A stretch of DNA of 64,000 nucleotides from Tricholoma matsutake (lineage: Eukaryota > Basidiomycota > Agaricomycetes > Agaricales > Tricholomataceae), in contig AP026547.1 in NCBI GenBank assembly GCA_026075535.2, positions 2,666,001 to 2,730,000 of the forward strand. The letters run 5' to 3'. The position numbers and the translations under genes were made by a program. The notes below the pieces were generated by a model that saw only the letters and a program-made list of their open reading frames with translations, was not told the origin of the DNA and searched no databases. Below, piece after piece: positions 11,401 through 21,600 of the stretch. The first letter of the stretch is position 1; the number at the start of each line of letters is the position of its first letter.

Positions 11401-13274
11401 CTTCAATCCTGCTGAACTAAATTACGACACCCATGATAAGGAACTCTTGGCCATTTTCGAAGCTTTCAAACACTGGCAGCAGTATTTCGAGGGTTCCGCA
11501 AACCCGGTTGATGTGGTCACCGACCACAAAAATCTGGAGTACTTCAGCACTACCAAGTTGCTCACCCGCCACCAGGCCCGTTGGTCTGAGTACCTCTCCC
11601 AATTCAATCTTGTCATCTGCTTCCGCCCCGGGAAACTAGGGGCCAAGCCAGACGCACTCACTAGACGTTGGGATGTCTACCACAAAGGGGGAGATAGCAA
11701 CTTCACCTCCAACCAACTTCTGACCTGTATTCACACAGGAACAGCTCACCTCTTCCCTCCGCGCCACCTATTTCGCCACACCCATCCTTCGACAGGCAGT
11801 AATCATGGATATTGAGAAACTTCACCACGACATCTGCACCTCCCTACCACTTGACCCTTTATCATCTGCACATCTTCCGACACCTGTCAACCCCAACTGG
11901 ACCATAGACGAGGCAGGTCTTCTCCACCACTTCGACCGGATTTATGTTCCGGACGTCGCAAATCTTTGCCTCAAGGTCCTTCAGTACAAACACGATCACA
12001 TCCTCTCTGGCCACTTCGGACAAAACAAAACCCAGCAGCTTGTCTGCTGGGAATATGTCTGGCCAAACCTCTGCACCTTTGTGCAGGAATTCTGCAAATC
12101 CTGTACCACTTGCAAATGATCCAAATCACCCCGACACAAGCCCTATGGGTTCCTAAAGCAACTTCTGGTTCTGGAACAACCTTGGAACTCCATCTCCATG
12201 GACTTCATTGAACAACTACCCGACTCCAATGGTCACACCGCTATCCTGGTCATCATTGACCGACTCACCAAGCAAGGCATCTTCATCCCAACTGTCAATG
12301 AAATCACAGCCCAAGAACTAGCCAACCTGTTTGTCCTCCACGTCTTCTCCAAGCATGGCGTTCCATCGCATGTCACTTGCGACCGGGGATCTGAGTTTGT
12401 CTCCCATTTCTTCCACTCCCTCGGAAAAGCACTCGACATGCGGATCCACTTCACTTCCGGTTATCACCCGCAAGGTGATGGTCAGACAGAACGACTTAAT
12501 CAGACCTTGGAACAGTACCTCTGGATCTTCTGCAACTATCAGCAGGACGACTAGTCTCACCTCTTACCCTTGGGTGAATTTGCCTACAACAATGCTCCTT
12601 CCGCCTCTACAGGTGTATCCCCTTTCTTTGCCAACAAAGGCTATCACCTGAACATTTCCGTCTTTCCAGAATGCGACTTAGCTTCACAGCGTGCCCGCGA
12701 GTTTGTCGTCGACTTAGACAACCTTCATCAGGAGCTTCGGAAACAACTTGCGGCCACTCAAGAGCGTTATCAAGGTCCTGCGGACAAACATTGGGCACCC
12801 GCACCCGACTTCAACATTGGTGATTCTGCCTATGTCACTGTGGAAAATATCCGCACCACACATCCTTCCAAGAAACTTTCTGAAAAGCACCATGGCCCCT
12901 TTGAAATCATCGCCTGCCCAGGCACTCACTCAGTCACCCTGCAGCTCCTGGATCACATGCGGGCCATTCACCCTGTTTTCCATGTCTCTCAACTAGAGAA
13001 ACACTCCCCGAACACAATTCCAAATCGAGTACAACCTCCACCTCCTCCGATCACCATCGATGATGAGCTCGAATATGAGATCGCTGAAGTCCTCGACTCC
13101 AAAGTTGACAACCGACTTTGCTGCAAGATTCTCTACCTCGTCCGATGGGAAGGTTACCAGGGAACCGATGAAGAGACCTCCTGGCTACCTGTTATGGAAC
13201 TTGAGCATGCCCAAGAACTCCTTGCAGATTTTCACACCCGCTACCTGCAAAAACCCGGTCCATTACCCACTTAA
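8409..13274 (+). pseudogene. gag-pol polyprotein of chromovirus N
   Basis: I place the start at ATG 8409, in frame with the long gag frame though a TGA interrupts at 8454. Gag has a retrotransposon capsid region (about 8720-9150) and a CCHC knuckle (C-x2-C-x4-H-x4-C, about 9499). Pol is in the -1 frame: protease D-S-G-S-S-H-C-F (about 9760), RT with Y-L-D-D-I-L-I-Y (about 10869), RNase H (about 11300-11660), an integrase with the zinc-binding part (about 11990-12120) and H-P-Q-G-D-G-Q-T-E-R (about 12465), and a chromodomain (about 13062-13250) with Y-L-V-R-W-E-G-Y. Stops: TGA at 8454, 9147, 9746 and 12117, TAG at 12552, plus a frameshift near 11730. Most TGA codons sit where arginine CGA is expected. 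The chromodomain would guide integration to modified histones. Confidence 0.93.
9586..9600 (+). promoter_or_regulatory. Probable -1 frameshift site between gag and pol of N
   Basis: Gag ends S-E-K-stop at TAG 9594. The pol frame upstream of the protease is open in the -1 frame from this point, and the overlap contains the A-rich run G-AAAAA-T. This suits -1 slippage, the usual gag/pol strategy of many gypsy elements. A single-base deletion in a once-continuous frame is the alternative. Confidence 0.5.
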
Positions 13275-13360
13275 AGGCTATTCACGTTGCTTATTCACTC
13301 GGTTTGTACTCAGAAACAAAATTCATTGAAAAAAGATTTTTTTTGGATCTGACCGGATCC

Positions 13361-14349
13361 CTACACTACCTCCACTTCTCCCTCTCTGTCTTCATCACCC
13401 TCTCCCCCAACCTCGCCCTCTTCTCCACCCTCGTCCTTCTCTCCACCCTCCTCATCTCCACTCTCGCTCTCCTCCTCATCATCTGCTCTCCTTTTCTCCA
13501 GATATCTCTGGAAGGCCTCCCAGTCATCTCCAGATTTTTGGATCCCGCATCTTTTCTGCCGGGACTCTCGCACCGCCCGCTCCACCTCTTTGTCACCCTC
13601 ATCACTCTCCTCCCCAGCACTTTCTTCCTCCACCCACTCTGGGTCCATAGCGTCCTGAATCTCCCCCATTGATTCCCACACTGCAGTAGCCACCTCAGCG
13701 AACCCCTTCCTTATCAACTTCATCATTTGTTGCATTATTTCTGGGTTTTCCTCGGTCGCCCCCGTTGTTCCTGCCGGTTTTGCCGCAGGGGCTTCCTGCC
13801 CCTCCCACACTACCTCCTTGCACTTATGTTTGACGTGCATGCAGTTGTTGCACACGCGTCCCTTCGCACCCATCTTGAAACAAGCAATCTTTTGATATTT
13901 GCACCTAGGCCACTTGTCAGTAAAAAGAGACTGGAAAGGGAAACAAGGACATACCTTTTGCAAGGCAATGCGGCCTGCACCCGCACTGGACCCTCAGACT
14001 CCTCCAACCCCACTCGCACCTTCAACTTGGCGACTTTCTTTTTCTTGGGGGACTTGCTCCCCTCAGCCTCATCCTCCAAACCTGCGGCCGCAGCTGCCCG
14101 CTTCTTCTCCGCTCGTTTTGCAGCTGATGCCTCCTTTTTCCACGCCTCTGCCTGACGCACCTCCTCAGCCTTTGCAGCCTCCTCTGCTGCCTTCTGCACC
14201 TCCTGTGCCCAGTGTTCCTCCTCCCTCGCTGCTTCCTCCAGCTCCTTCATCTCCTGTTCCATCTGCTCCTTCATCGCCCGCTCCCTCTGTTCGTGTTGAG
14301 CCCTCATTGTGGCCAATTTGATCTGCGTGGATACTGCTGGAGGGGACAT
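13361..14349 (-). CDS. Antisense accessory gene of N, Zn2Cys6-like coiled-coil protein
   Basis: Two exons, 14349-13955 and 13904-13361, are joined by a 50-nt intron (13905-13954) with GTATGT donor, TACTGAC branch and CCTAG acceptor. The spliced frame is open for 312 codons. Order: Glu/Lys-rich coiled coil (residues about 15-85), basic patch S-P-K-K-K-K (nuclear-signal-like), a cysteine cluster across the splice joint (Cys130, 133, 140, 150, 153, 160), a helical part, then a long Asp/Glu-rich tail. The spacing C-x2-C-x6-C-x9-C-x2-C-x6-C fits the fungal Zn2Cys6 DNA-binding consensus. Without the intron the second cysteine is lost, which supports the splice. The gene runs tail-to-tail with pol (86 bp apart), and a CT-rich stretch precedes the ATG. 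It is intact although gag-pol is dead. Role unknown; a DNA-binding regulator of the element is an inference. Confidence 0.7.
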
Positions 14350-14472
14350 AATTGATAGTTGATGGGGGAAGGAAAGAACGTGAAAATTTTTTCAACCAAT
14401 TACTGCATTCAGAAAATTCAACCAACTTCCTCATTTGGACTCAAACCCTCATGTGCCTCGTAGGCTCAGCAC

Positions 14473-14486
14473 TAAGGGGGAAATAC
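14473..14486 (+). promoter_or_regulatory. Polypurine tract of N
   Basis: TAAGGGGGAAATAC directly precedes the 3' LTR and would prime plus-strand DNA synthesis. Confidence 0.7.
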
Positions 14487-15192
14487 TGTCAAGAACCATT
14501 CCTTGCCCGATTGGAACCTGCATCCATCCGACTCTTTCCCACATGTCGAACATGACTTTTGTCTATGCCTCCTGATTTCGTTCCTGGCTGCCTTGCACTG
14601 CCCACGCTGCTGTGCATCAGGCCACCTTGTACAGCATCCATGGCTGCCTTTCCAAGGCTGCCGTCTCTATTGCAAATTTGACTACAGATTCCTGTGCGGC
14701 TCCCATAGGTAATTTATCTATGCAGTCAAGACACTGCCGCAGTCTTCGTTCCTGTTCCACATTATTCCGGACTACAGTATTTAAGCTTAGTTAGTTTCGC
14801 CTTGTATTCCCCAGTTTGTATATCGACATAGACTCAACTTTACCCTGCCAATCTAAAACCTCCTTCTACTCCAACCCCTGTCCTCTAAGAGTCTGAACTA
14901 CATTCGACTCAACCTCTAGTCTCCCTCCAAAGTTCTAGTCTCATCTGAACTCAACCTAAGTCCCTCCGTACTCCTCCCTGCGTTTACCTGCACTCTCCTG
15001 CTCCTACCTCTAAACCCTCAACTTGAAATTAGGACACCAGACGAGGTGAAGGGTGCAGCTTCTTACAAGCTGAAGCCAAGTCCTTTCTGTTCCCCCTCCC
15101 GCAGAATCTGCATCGACCCGACAATCTCCCGCTATCATCACCCACAGTGTCTGGATGGATTCTGAAGCGGCCTCTAGGATCAGTTCTTAACA
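14487..15192 (+). repeat. 3' LTR of N
   Basis: It is 706 bp, the same length as the 5' LTR. In the first roughly 290 bp I count about two dozen mismatches, all C/T or G/A and all explained by decay of a CpG in one copy or the other. Confidence 0.95.
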
Positions 15193-15557
15193 GCACCCAC
15201 CAACCTCTGTACTCGTGCCATGTCGCACTGACGTGCCCAAACCCCCCCCCACCCAAAAAAAAAAGAAAAAAAAACAGAAATCCAGACAGGGGACGACAAG
15301 CCACCCCCAGCCTCACGAGCAACTGCTCGTGGGGTGGATCATGGGTGGAATGATGCCCAGGCGCAGGGACAGGAGACGACAATGACACACCACCCGCCGC
15401 CAGCCTCATGAGCAACTGCTCATGGGGTGGATCGTGGGTGGAACGACAACAACGACAAGCCACCCACCCCCAGCCTCACGAGCAACTGCTCATGGGGTGG
15501 AACGTGGGTGGAACAGTGCCCAGGTGCAGGGATAGGAGACAACAATGCACCACCTGC
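15193..15557 (+). repeat. X1 backbone: A/C homopolymers and palindromic minisatellite
   Basis: The backbone resumes after N with runs of C and A (about 15240-15275). It then has a minisatellite whose units contain the palindrome CACGAGCAACTGCTCGTG or a one-base variant, followed by GGGGTGGATCGTGGGTGGAA. The same array lies at 48320-48730 and, inverted, at 40030-40200 and 35660-35830. BC is inserted at 15557. Confidence 0.85.
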
Positions 15558-16743
15558 TGATGATGCTCAACCCGGGAAAACCACCAGAACTGCTGATGAG
15601 GCAATCAATGATGTTTGCAATGAGTCAGAGGAGGGTTGCGAGACATTCCAAAAGTTTGTGGTCAAACCTCTGAGAAGATTACTAGTTAACACTAGTCGTG
15701 AAGGTAGTGTTATGGGAGATGAAGGCGTTTGTTGTGGTCCGATTGAGTATCGATCGATATTGAGGGTGATCGATGAGATCGACAGCGAATGAGTTTTATT
15801 ATCGATGGTCGATATGTGAATTATGGGGACCTTTCGATAGGTCGATGGTATACAAAGGGTGCGGCAAACTGCTATGAAGTGTTGGAAGGGTTGCTAGAAC
15901 TAATGACAAGAGGATCAAGGGAGGATCAAGGATGCGATGATTGCAGAGGTTTCTCGTCGATCGAGAAAACCCGCAGAGACTTAGATTGTTTTAGAAAGTT
16001 GATTGGATGCTTAGAACTGTATACGAGATGATATGTGAAGACAATTTCTTGTTATTTTCAAGTAGATACTACAGAGTTTTATATGTTTTAAAGAAACTTC
16101 CTAAAATGGAATGAGAAACATGTGTAGAACATGAGGCAAAAGATATGAGTTAAGGCACAAGGCCATAAAGGAGACTGGAATCCGAACAAGAAAGATATAT
16201 ATATCATATGATGAAAGAGTAATAAAGGGAAAGAACTAAAAGAGACTGTCCTTTGTGTATAAACTGCGCTAAGTCTCGCAATAATGCGTCCAGTGGGTTC
16301 TGTGCGCGATAGGGACTTGGAATGAAGCTGACCTATGATCAGCAGGTTTGAACATGAGTTGGAATACGTCCTAGTGCATGGTCTTCCACCATTTAGATAA
16401 CGAAGGTGGCGCCCTATGTCGCTCGTAGTTTCTTGATATCGATCAATGACACTCGACGATGGTCGACGATGGTCGATCGCGGTTGTGGCTTGTTCGAAGT
16501 TGGTCGGGGATGTTCGGTGGTCATGTAGGGGAATCTTAGGGACTTTTGGGGTAGTCCTAAGGTTGTGCGATGTGGTCTTTTGATACTATCGATGTTGCTG
16601 GTGATGTTTCGATGCGGTCGATATGATATCGCGATCGATAGAGTGTGTTGCGCTGCATCTGGGACGTTGTAGGAGTTAGCCGATGTGATTAGAATGATGC
16701 TAAAGTGTTGAATCGGTCCTTGAGCCGAGAAGACAACCTATCA
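15558..16743 (-). repeat. 3' LTR of BC (LTR B)
   Basis: In sense it begins TGATAGG next to the polypurine tract and ends CATCATCA. It contains a tandem CGACGATGGT repeat and a 10-bp alternating TA/AT stretch near 16195. Mismatches to LTR C in the first 270 bp (about fourteen) are all CpG-type transitions. Confidence 0.95.
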
Positions 16744-16762
16744 TCCTCCCCCTTACTGAAAT
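16744..16762 (-). promoter_or_regulatory. 3' polypurine tract of BC
   Basis: The minus strand reads ATTTCAGTAAGGGGGAGGA immediately before TGATAGG of the LTR. An identical 19-mer occurs inside pol at 20016-20034. Confidence 0.85.
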
Positions 16763-16892
16763 TCTGACCGTCCCAGTCAGTCGAGCCAAAGTAACCAGGT
16801 CATGTGACATTGTTGATCGTTGATTTAAGACGCGTCGTGGTTTGAACCTTTCTCTTTCCATTCGATCTCTTTCATCCACCTCCTCGACAAAC

Positions 16893-18280
16893 ATGTCCAT
16901 CCTCGCCAAACTCGCTCTTCCCATCCTCGATCACACGAAATCAATGCCTGAGGCTGGCAAAGCCAAAGACCTCGACTTCGAGGTATGGGGTCGCGCTTTT
17001 TGTGAGAAAATGGTATGTCATTTTGTTTTCTTTGTTTATCTGCTTTCTAATCTCGTTTGATAGGCTGAATATGACGACCTGATCGGGTCATTCAACAAGG
17101 CATGCCATGAATGTGTGCAGGCAACATTGGATGAGGCCATCAGGCTATTTGCGCCATTCGCTCGTGAGGGCTGGCTGTCTTGGGGGGGGAAGTATCTGTT
17201 TAAGGAGTATTCGAGGACAATCGAGGAAGAGAGGAAGAGAGAGGAGAAGAGGGAGGCTCGGCAGGTGGCCATCGAGGCAAAGGCAAAGAGGATTGAGGAA
17301 TGACGAGATGCACTGGTCGAGGTGCGTTGAGCTTTCTTGGCCTTTGTCTGGGCCAAAACTGTCTTGAAGGACGAATTCCACGATCATATGGCTGCGCTCG
17401 AGCTTCTGCGCCTCTCAATCAATCAGGACAAAGCCGCGGATGAAGAAACTCTGGTCAATGACCTACCAGTCGTCGAGCAAATCATCGAAAAGAGGAAGGC
17501 TGACGAGATGGACGAGGAGGATGAGGAGGGCAAAGATGAACTCGATGAGGAACCCGTGGTCGCAAAGCAGGTGCGATTGGAGGAGGGCGATCTGATCCTC
17601 TTCCATGGGCCGGTAAGTTGTCATTCTTTCGTCAATATCGTTAAGACTAATCATGCTTTTGATATTGCTCTAGTGTGATCATTGCGCTGGACTGAAGACA
17701 ACTCAGGAGTGTATCGTCGAGGAGGGCGCCCCAAAGTGCAAGCAATGCACTCAAGGGCTACAGGGGTGCTACTGGGAGGGAGTGTCGAGGAGAGGACTCC
17801 GACGGGGCGAGTCAAGGAAAATGGTGAGCTCCAAGCGAGCTACAAAGGGTACTGCGGAGTCAATGGAGGTGTCGACTCCGAGATGTAGTAAGTGAAATCA
17901 TTTGTTAATAATTATGATCGCTAAATATGTATGATCACTTAGCGATATGCATCCGGGCTATCCAGCCCATCCAAAACACGGAGGCCAGGCCCTCGAAAGT
18001 TGACGAGCGCCCAAAACGAACAACGAAGGCAAAGCCAAAGATGGCTGAGAAGGAGAAGGGGAAGGGGAAGGGGAAAGGCAAAGTGTGCGAAGTCGAACCC
18101 GAGGTCATGGGTATGGTCGAGGGGGCATCAATGGCGGTGGAGGACGAGGTGATGCAGTCAGACGCATCAAGACTCCATCATTGATATCTCGCAGAAGTGC
18201 TGGTGCAGAAGAAATTGGAAGTGGAAGTCTTGATGGAAGAGATCGAGGTGTTAGAGAGGAAATGGGAGGAGTCCCAGTAG
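16893..18280 (+). pseudogene. Antisense accessory gene of BC, Zn-cluster coiled-coil protein
   Basis: Four exons, 16893-17012, 17064-17612, 17674-17887 and 17943-18280, total 1221 nt (406 codons plus stop). Each intron is 51-61 nt with GTATG or GTAAG donors and TAG acceptors, and the frame is kept at every joint. Three in-frame TGA codons (17301, 17328, 18182) break it, each where CGA would fit. Order: N-terminal part (M-S-I-L-A-K-L-A-L), Glu/Arg/Lys coiled coil (about residues 80-115), acidic stretch, cysteine cluster in exon 3 (C-x2-C-x8-C-x8-C-x2-C-x6-C, then Y-W-E-G), a Lys/Gly run and a C-terminal coiled coil. It is convergent with gag-pol (323 bp between stops) and starts 150 bp from the 3' LTR after a CT-rich tract. 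This is the same layout as the gene at 13361-14349, with low sequence similarity. Function unknown. Confidence 0.7.
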
Positions 18281-18603
18281 GATTTTTGTTTTATTGTTTT
18301 AATGTTATTGTTTTTCTTGTGTCTGAATGAGATAAATTTGAAATGAGAAATATCGCATGCGATCGAAGCCAGGAAATGTAAGATATATGCAAAGAAACAT
18401 AGGAAAGAGAGAAAAAGAAAGTAAGATGGACGATTCATCAAAACAAGACATAGGGGAAAGGCTCAGAACTCCTTCATAGCCGAAAAACCCCGTCGAGCTT
18501 GTGCGAACACGTTTTGAACGATATCGCGACTTGTAATAGTACACTGTTATAAAATCGAGAGTTTGTTTCAATATCGCAAGTAGAAAAAGAAAAGAAAAAT
18601 GGT
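18281..18603. other. Convergent intergenic gap in BC
   Basis: This A/T-rich stretch lies between the stop of the antisense gene and the stop of gag-pol. It holds no credible coding frame. By position it should contain the two 3' ends; no definite poly(A) signal can be assigned. Confidence 0.5.
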
Positions 18604-21600
18604 TTATTCGTCTTCATCAAGGTCAGGAATGCCCTCATCAATGTCTCTGTCGACGTCCGATGTTGTTCGAAGTTGTTCGAGCCGACGATCGTCAATATCG
18701 AAGAAGTTTGGAGGAAGGGGAATCAATTTCCGTGCTAGATAGGGTAGAATTCAGAAAGCTGCTACTGGTCGATGAAGAACTGATCTATCAAGCTCGCAAA
18801 GAATATAAGCGCCACTGTAGTTTCTTGCGATGACTATGAGTGGGCCAAGATATCGAGCTCACATTTTTCGATTAAGAGCCTTTTTGATCTGTGTGTTTCG
18901 CATGAGTATGAGGTCACCTTTTTCAAAATGGTAGTCTCAAATTGTTTGCTTGTGAACTTCTTTGAAGTGTTTCGCAGCTTCTTGTCGAGCGGTGTAGACT
19001 CTAGAGTACCTTGAGATCGGTCAAGCATTTCTGGAGTGCGATAGCACATTGGGCGATGAGATCAGTGGAGGAGAGTATCAAATTGGGTGGTGGTTGTAGA
19101 TATGTCACTTCTGAAATGTCGAGAGGGATGAGTGGATGAGAACCTGTGATCGCAAAATAGGGCAAACAGCCCATTCATTTTCGAACTGTTACCCATTCTG
19201 CCCAAAAGACTGAGTAGGTCCCAACCGACCATCGAGTTTGATCACCATCGATGGCCTTGTAGAGCGATTGTCGTACATCGAAGTGGGCTCGTTCAACGAG
19301 GCCATTGGCATGAGAATTGTACCCACTTATCCGAATATGATTGATATGATATCGCTTTGACAAATACTTGAGAGCAGAAAGGAATGCTGCGCCATTGTCA
19401 GTAACGATCTCATAAAGCGAGCCCCAACAACAAATGATTTCTTCGAAGATCCAATCACCAATGGTCTTCACTGTTTTGTTGCAAAGCATTACGAACTCCG
19501 GCCAGTACAATATTGAACATCGACCTTGTACTATATAGCGATATCCACCGGAAGGTGGCATGTGCATTGTGTCGATATAGACTTTTCTGAATAGAGGAGA
19601 GGGTGTGGCGACGATTGGTGGAATAAGAAGATTTCATGTTTGTCGCAACTGACAGTAGTGGCACGTTCAGATGTACCATGCAATATCGGCTTTCAGGTTG
19701 GGCCACCAGAATCATAGTGTGACGTGAGACTTCGTGGCGAAGATCATTTTGTGGCCAATATGGTCGTGCAATGACCTGATAATATCGATGTGACGCTCTG
19801 GAATCGCAACGATCTTGTGTTTGCCGTGACGATCTTTTCGCCATAGTTTGCCGGAATCTATGAAGAACTCGGTGCAATATTGCACAAAGGTAGCGTACTC
19901 TGTGTCTGATAGATGTGGGGGTCGCACCATATCGTCTAACCATTTATGAATGAGCAGTAATCGTTTGTTGTCTTTCTTTGCTTTGTCCGATCTAGGTATG
20001 TCTTCATACGAAATGTCCTCCCCCTTACTGAAATCCAAAGCTTGAGCGAAAGTGGGATAAGTTGTGTGAGAGGGGAATGGTCGAATCGAGATTGGGTTGA
20101 TTTGGTGAACGAAACCGTGTAGTTTGTCGATCCAGTCGCCGAATTCTTCTTCTACTTTGACATCGTCGTCTTCGGTTTGGCGAGGACGTCGCGAAAGGCC
20201 ATCCGGTCCATGGTGCGTACCTGCAACATGAACTAGGGTGAAGTGAAATGTTAGAATGGAGACTATCCATCGGTTTATGCTAGCACTAGGCGCGATATCG
20301 GGATTTGAGAGCATGCCTTTAATATACCTCGCATCGACCTCGACGATAAGGTTTCGTACCCCAATCAAGTATAAACAAAGTGCCCCAAGGGCTCGATATA
20401 GACTGTAAAGCTTGAGTTTCGGTTGCAAAAACCATGATTTGTGGTCGTTGAGCATGATCGAGCTGAATCGACTGTAATATCGCTTTCGAGGGTTATCGCA
20501 GTCGCATTGCATTAGAAAATAGCCGATGGCAATGCTCGATGTGTCGACTGCGAGGATTACTGGGGCGTTCGAGGTATAGTCGATGGCTCAAATCGCTGGC
20601 AAGTTTAGGAGCGCATGCTTGAGATCTTCTTGCACTGCTACCTGAGATGGGCCAAATTCGAAGGGCACATCTTTTTGAGTAAGATTGATTAGCGGAGCTG
20701 CTCGATGTGCGAAACTCTGGATGAAAATTTGACAAACTCCAATCATTCCTAAGAACACCTTAACTTCTGTGAGCGTACGACACGGACCCCATTTTTGGAT
20801 CTTATCGATACATGTCGGGTCAGCCATTCGGCCTTGAATATTGCATCAATGACCTAAAACGATTATCTTGGGGACACAAGCAAATAATTTCGGTCCAGAG
20901 AACGTCCCACCACAATACTTCATGTGCTGGACGATGCAATTTAGGTTCTCGAAATGCTCCCACATGAATAGTTGAATGCCTGAGTTGTCGATGATCATTT
21001 CATAAGACCCACCAATCGTTCGATATTCTGATTTCGGACCCTTCACCGGTGTGTCGTCGATATAAGGGATCGTGACGTGAGGGACCTCGGGTTGTAGGAT
21101 GAAAGTTACATCGTCGTGTAGGATCGGAACCGAGTTCGTCCAACCCATCGGTAGGGTGACAATTTGAAGTGCACCGAATGGTGTCTGGAAAGTCATTAGA
21201 TCTCGAGAGGATTCAGATATGAGCCTTTCATCAAATGCAACATATAAATCCAACATTCCACCACAAGTGTGTCCTCCAAACTGTTTGGCTAAATGCTCGG
21301 GGATCGGGACGATGCCTGAGTGCTGAATCATAACTTGGTTTAGCGGCTCGAGGCTGTGGACTATTCAGAGCAATTTTGTGTCTTTCTTCGCAACACAAAA
21401 CCATCGCAATCGGTATGATGAGTTTGACAACTCGTAGACTCCTGCTTCGATCTTCTTTTTCAGCATCTCGCAAATTTGTTCATACAAACCAGGTGGTATG
21501 GGGATATTGTGTTCGACCCAAGGGGTATGCGGGACGACTGGGAACTCGATAGGGGGGAAGAAATCGGGTCAAAACCTTCCTCGTTCGTTTTTGGTCCATG

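Larger units (their letters stand above)
7474..15192 (+). mobile_element. Complete chromodomain gypsy retrotransposon N
   Basis: Two 706-bp LTRs (TGTCAAGAACC ... TTCTTAACA) flank 6.3 kb of internal sequence. The 5-bp duplication GCACC is at 7469-7473 and 15193-15197. X2 carries the unoccupied site near 48230. The order is LTR, gag, pol with chromodomain, antisense gene, polypurine tract, LTR. The LTRs differ almost only at CpG-type transitions, so the insertion is young in all other positions, but gag-pol is full of stops and cannot work. Confidence 0.95.

Noticed and set aside
13304..14321. Plus-strand frames rich in Leu/Pro/Ser between pol of N and its LTR
   Set aside because: They are antisense shadows of the spliced minus-strand Zn-cluster gene, which has better composition and splice support.
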